From positions 1 through 36,486 of the forward strand of contig JAKAKE010000117.1 in the NCBI GenBank assembly GCA_021824625.1: a stretch of 36,486 nucleotides of DNA, given 5' to 3'. The DNA comes from Bacteroidota bacterium. GTDB taxonomy: Bacteria > Bacteroidota > Ignavibacteria > Kapaibacteriales > UBA2268. The notes under the pieces were generated by a model. The model worked only from the letters and a program-made list of their open reading frames with translations, did not search any database and had not been told where the DNA came from. Position numbers and translations under genes: made by a program. This document shows, piece by piece, positions 34,312 through 36,486 of the stretch. Numbering within the stretch: the stretch's first letter is position 1; each line of letters opens with the position of its first letter.

Positions 34312-34692
34312 ATGGTAAAAAGCCCTGTAATACGGTGGATTCTAATAGTATCAGGATTACTAAGTATAATTGTTGCTATCATTGGAATTTTCTTACCTTT
34401 AATTCCGACAACACCTTTACTGCTTTTGGCTGCGGCTTGTTTTGCTAACAGTTCCGAAAGGTTTTACAAATGGCTTGTCAATAACAGGTATCTCGGCAGT
34501 TTCATTCGTAATTACCGTGAAAGAAAAGGCGTCCACTTCAAAATCAAAGCAATAGCTCTGACTTTAATGTGGGCTGTAATGATTTATACTGCCTTTTTCG
34601 TGATAAAAATTTTAATAATAAAAATTATTTTAATTATTATTGCAATAGTTGTAACTATACATCTTTTTAGAATTAAAACATTGTACGATTAA
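34312..34692 (+). CDS. DUF454 (YbaN-family) inner-membrane protein
   Basis: The 126-residue protein has an N-terminal membrane hairpin (WILIVSGLLSIIVAIIGIFL and PTTPLLLLAAACFANS). A conserved cytoplasmic segment follows (SERFYKWLVNNRYLGSFIRNYRERKGV) and then a C-terminal pair of helices. The L-P-L-I-P-T-T-P-L-L-L-L-A-A-x-C-F-A-x-S-S-E-R-F core is the DUF454 signature. Function is unknown. It precedes rmuC by 24 bases. Confidence 0.85.
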   Translation: MVKSPVIRWILIVSGLLSIIVAIIGIFLPLIPTTPLLLLAAACFANSSERFYKWLVNNRYLGSFIRNYRERKGVHFKIKAIALTLMWAVMIYTAFFVIKILIIKIILIIIAIVVTIHLFRIKTLYD

Positions 34693-34716
34693 TTTGTTAT
34701 AATCTTAAGACTCGTT

Positions 34717-36060
34717 ATGGAAGCATTATTTCTTGTTATCGGATTAGTTTTCGGTTTCGTCACTACCTGGTTTATTTTAAATAAGAATAAATCCAAAATC
34801 ATAACTAATAATGAGAAACTGAACCAACAACAAAATGATTTAACTGCTTCCAATAAGTTTCTCGAAGATAAAATCATTGATATTAAATCCTCTCTGAATA
34901 CAGCCGAAACAGAGCTAAAGCAGAAAACCGATGACATTATCGAATTGACGAGACAACTCTCAAAAAAAGATGCTGATTTTATTAATCTTGAAAACCGCCT
35001 GAAAGAAAATAAATCAGAATTAGAACAGATTCAGGAAAAATTCTCTACTGAGTTCAAAAATCTCGCAAATGAAATCCTCGAGGAAAAAACGAAGAAATTC
35101 ACCGAACTGAACAAGACAAATTTAGATGAAATCCTTAAGCCGCTCGGCGACAGAATAAAAGATTTTGAAAAGAAAGTTGATGAGACTTATGATAAGGAAT
35201 CTCAGCAGCGTTATTCACTCAAAATTGAAATCAAGAACCTGATTGAACAAACCCAGATGGTCAGCAAGGAAGCAAGCAACCTGACTAAAGCACTCAAGGG
35301 CGAAGCAAAGACCCAGGGCAATTGGGGTGAAATGATTCTTGAAAGCATTCTCGAAAAATCAGGTCTTGTAAAAAACCGTGAATATTTCGTTCAGCAATCT
35401 TTTGCAAAGGAAGAGGGTGAAAAAGGGAAACTTCAGCCTGATATTGTCGTAACATTGCCCGGTAACAGGAATGTTATCATTGATTCAAAAGTCTCCCTTG
35501 TGGCTTATGACAGGTATTGTTCTTATGATAACAAAGATGAGCAGGACTTAGCTTTGAAGGAACATGTACGTTCAATCAAAAGCCATATTGATAACCTCTC
35601 ATCAAAGAAATATCCCGACATCCAAATTGAAACACTCGATTTCGTTATGATGTTCATACCTGTAGAACCTGCATACCTGCTTGCAATCCAATTCGACACT
35701 TCACTTTGGAATTATGCTTATGATAAGCGAATACTCTTAATCAGTCCGACAAACCTGATTGCAGTTCTGAAAATGGCAGCTAACTTATGGCGTCAGGAAT
35801 ATCAGGGTAGAAATGCTTCCGAAATAGCAAAAAAGAGCGGCGAGCTTTACGATAAATTTGTCGGCTTGATTGAAGATCTTATTGAAGTGGGTAAACGTCT
35901 CGATAGTGCAAAGAATACTTATGAAGAATCTATGAAAAAACTTTATTTAGGAAAAGGTAACTTAGTTAAAAGGGCAGAGGACATAAAAGAACTTGGAGCA
36001 AAAACCACTAAATCAATCCCGCAAATTCTTATTGACAGGGTGAACGAAGATGAGAATTAA
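34717..36060 (+). CDS. rmuC: DNA recombination protein RmuC
   Basis: The 447-residue protein has an N-terminal membrane anchor (FLVIGLVFGFVTTWFIL) and a long coiled coil (about 30-130). The RmuC domain follows (KTQGNWGEMILESILEKSGL, NVIIDSKVSLVAYDRY, VMMFIPVEPAYLLA and LLISPTNLIAVLKMAANLWR), a nuclease-like fold. RmuC limits DNA inversion at short inverted repeats in E. coli, which is of interest in a genome rich in small palindromes. Confidence 0.95.
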   Translation: MEALFLVIGLVFGFVTTWFILNKNKSKIITNNEKLNQQQNDLTASNKFLEDKIIDIKSSLNTAETELKQKTDDIIELTRQLSKKDADFINLENRLKENKSELEQIQEKFSTEFKNLANEILEEKTKKFTELNKTNLDEILKPLGDRIKDFEKKVDETYDKESQQRYSLKIEIKNLIEQTQMVSKEASNLTKALKGEAKTQGNWGEMILESILEKSGLVKNREYFVQQSFAKEEGEKGKLQPDIVVTLPGNRNVIIDSKVSLVAYDRYCSYDNKDEQDLALKEHVRSIKSHIDNLSSKKYPDIQIETLDFVMMFIPVEPAYLLAIQFDTSLWNYAYDKRILLISPTNLIAVLKMAANLWRQEYQGRNASEIAKKSGELYDKFVGLIEDLIEVGKRLDSAKNTYEESMKKLYLGKGNLVKRAEDIKELGAKTTKSIPQILIDRVNEDEN

Positions 36061-36061
36061 T

Positions 36062-36088
36062 AATTCACAATTCACAATTGATAATTAA
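36062..36088 (+). repeat. AATTNNN heptamer array after rmuC
   Basis: The units AATTCAC-AATTCAC-AATTGAT-AATTAAA directly follow the rmuC stop codon, whose own bases form part of a preceding AATTAAT unit. Confidence 0.65.
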
Positions 36089-36113
36089 AAGATTAAGTGG
36101 GGAAGATAATTCG

Positions 36114-36147
36114 TTTGAAATTATTTATGAAAAATAAATTATATTTG
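36114..36147 (+). promoter_or_regulatory. Promoter for the terminal lipoprotein gene
   Basis: TTTG (36114-36117), a 22-base spacer and TATATTTG (36140-36147) are an exact match to the Bacteroidota -33/-7 consensus, 70 bases before the ATG. Confidence 0.55.
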
Positions 36148-36216
36148 AAATTGAGGTTGTTTATTAAAGTAAATAATTTTAATTAAATAAATTCAAAATT
36201 ATTGAAAGTAAAAATC

Positions 36217-36486
36217 ATGAAAATCCTTCAAATATTTTTTCTGTTTGTTATTATAGCATTATTTTTTAGCTGCCAGAACACAACCGGGCCTGTTAACTAC
36301 AACACATTTATACCTCTCAACATTGGCAATTACTGGATTTATGAAGTTTATTCGAAAGATTCTTTAAATAGTAATCTCAACTTTCATAATGATTCAATGG
36401 TTGTGGTTGGTACTTTAAAGGATTCGCTAGGTGACTTTTTTGTATTATTATATTTTCGGGATGGATTTTTGATTGATTCTATGAAA
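36217..36486 (+). CDS. Lipoprotein, partial (cut by the window end)
   Basis: The first 90 codons start MKILQIFFLFVIIALFFSCQ, a signal peptide with lipobox FFSC (Cys19). The mature part (NTTGPVNYNTFIPLNIGNYW, IYEVY) has the PLxxGNYWIYEVY pattern of small Bacteroidota lipoproteins of unknown function. The 3' end lies outside the window. Confidence 0.75.
   Translation, partial: MKILQIFFLFVIIALFFSCQNTTGPVNYNTFIPLNIGNYWIYEVYSKDSLNSNLNFHNDSMVVVGTLKDSLGDFFVLLYFRDGFLIDSMK

Overview
The window is AT-rich chromosomal DNA from a free-living Gram-negative bacterium of the Bacteroidota/FCB group. The deeper placement (Ignavibacteria/Kapabacteria-like) is an inference. Three things point there: a subtilisin-like protease with a type IX secretion (T9SS) C-terminal sorting domain; four candidate promoters of the Bacteroidota form TTG-N22/23-TAnnTTTG; and envelope proteins typical of the group (PD40-OmpA, Asp-box propeller, several lipoproteins). 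Most of the window is conserved housekeeping DNA; two short accessory patches carry decaying small modules and mobile-element debris.

Layout. 1-3.3 kb (minus): a large secreted Asp-box/sortilin-like beta-propeller protein. 3.3-6.4 kb: an accessory island with a DUF4258-DUF2283 pair flanked by exact 32-bp direct repeats, a GC-rich hairpin, an antitoxin-like gene with a truncated toxin, an OLD-family ATPase remnant split by a MITE-like element and also lacking its 3' end, a small secreted barrel-like protein, and a frameshifted glycine-rich membrane protein. 6.4-14.4 kb (minus): valS, mutS, an agmatinase-family gene and a PD40-OmpA gene. 14.4-17.1 kb (plus): a coiled-coil lipoprotein, a LysM protein, a terminator and phoH. 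17.1-17.5 kb: a cluster of four small hairpins. 17.5-22.8 kb (plus): cdaA, pcm, miaA, corA and a PBP4-type D,D-carboxypeptidase, closely spaced like an operon. 22.8-23.2 kb (minus): tRNA-Ala(GGC), tRNA-Asp(GTC) and a degenerate tRNA 3' half. 23.2-25.3 kb (minus): the T9SS subtilase. 25.4-29.5 kb (plus): SDR, LOG-family, TPR-thioredoxin and tag genes. 29.5-30.5 kb: a second accessory patch with a nonsense-broken DUF4258 plus DUF2283, a SemiSWEET transporter, and an antitoxin with a truncated partner. 30.7-36.1 kb (plus): dnaE, a DUF454 membrane protein and rmuC. The right edge cuts a lipoprotein gene.

The least conventional signals are small. (1) A 158-bp element with 20-bp inverted ends and a 6-bp AAATTT duplication splits an OLD ATPase gene; removing it and one duplication copy restores the reading frame exactly. 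(2) A dispersed family of AATTNNN heptamer arrays fills many gene junctions, and at four of them the last unit is AATGAAA/AATGAAG, carrying an ATG in register. (3) A palindromic element sits in frame in valS and encodes PPNPPLIKGE. (4) The small two-gene modules keep one partner while the other is broken in three of four cases. No CRISPR array, prophage or complete novel multi-gene system was found.
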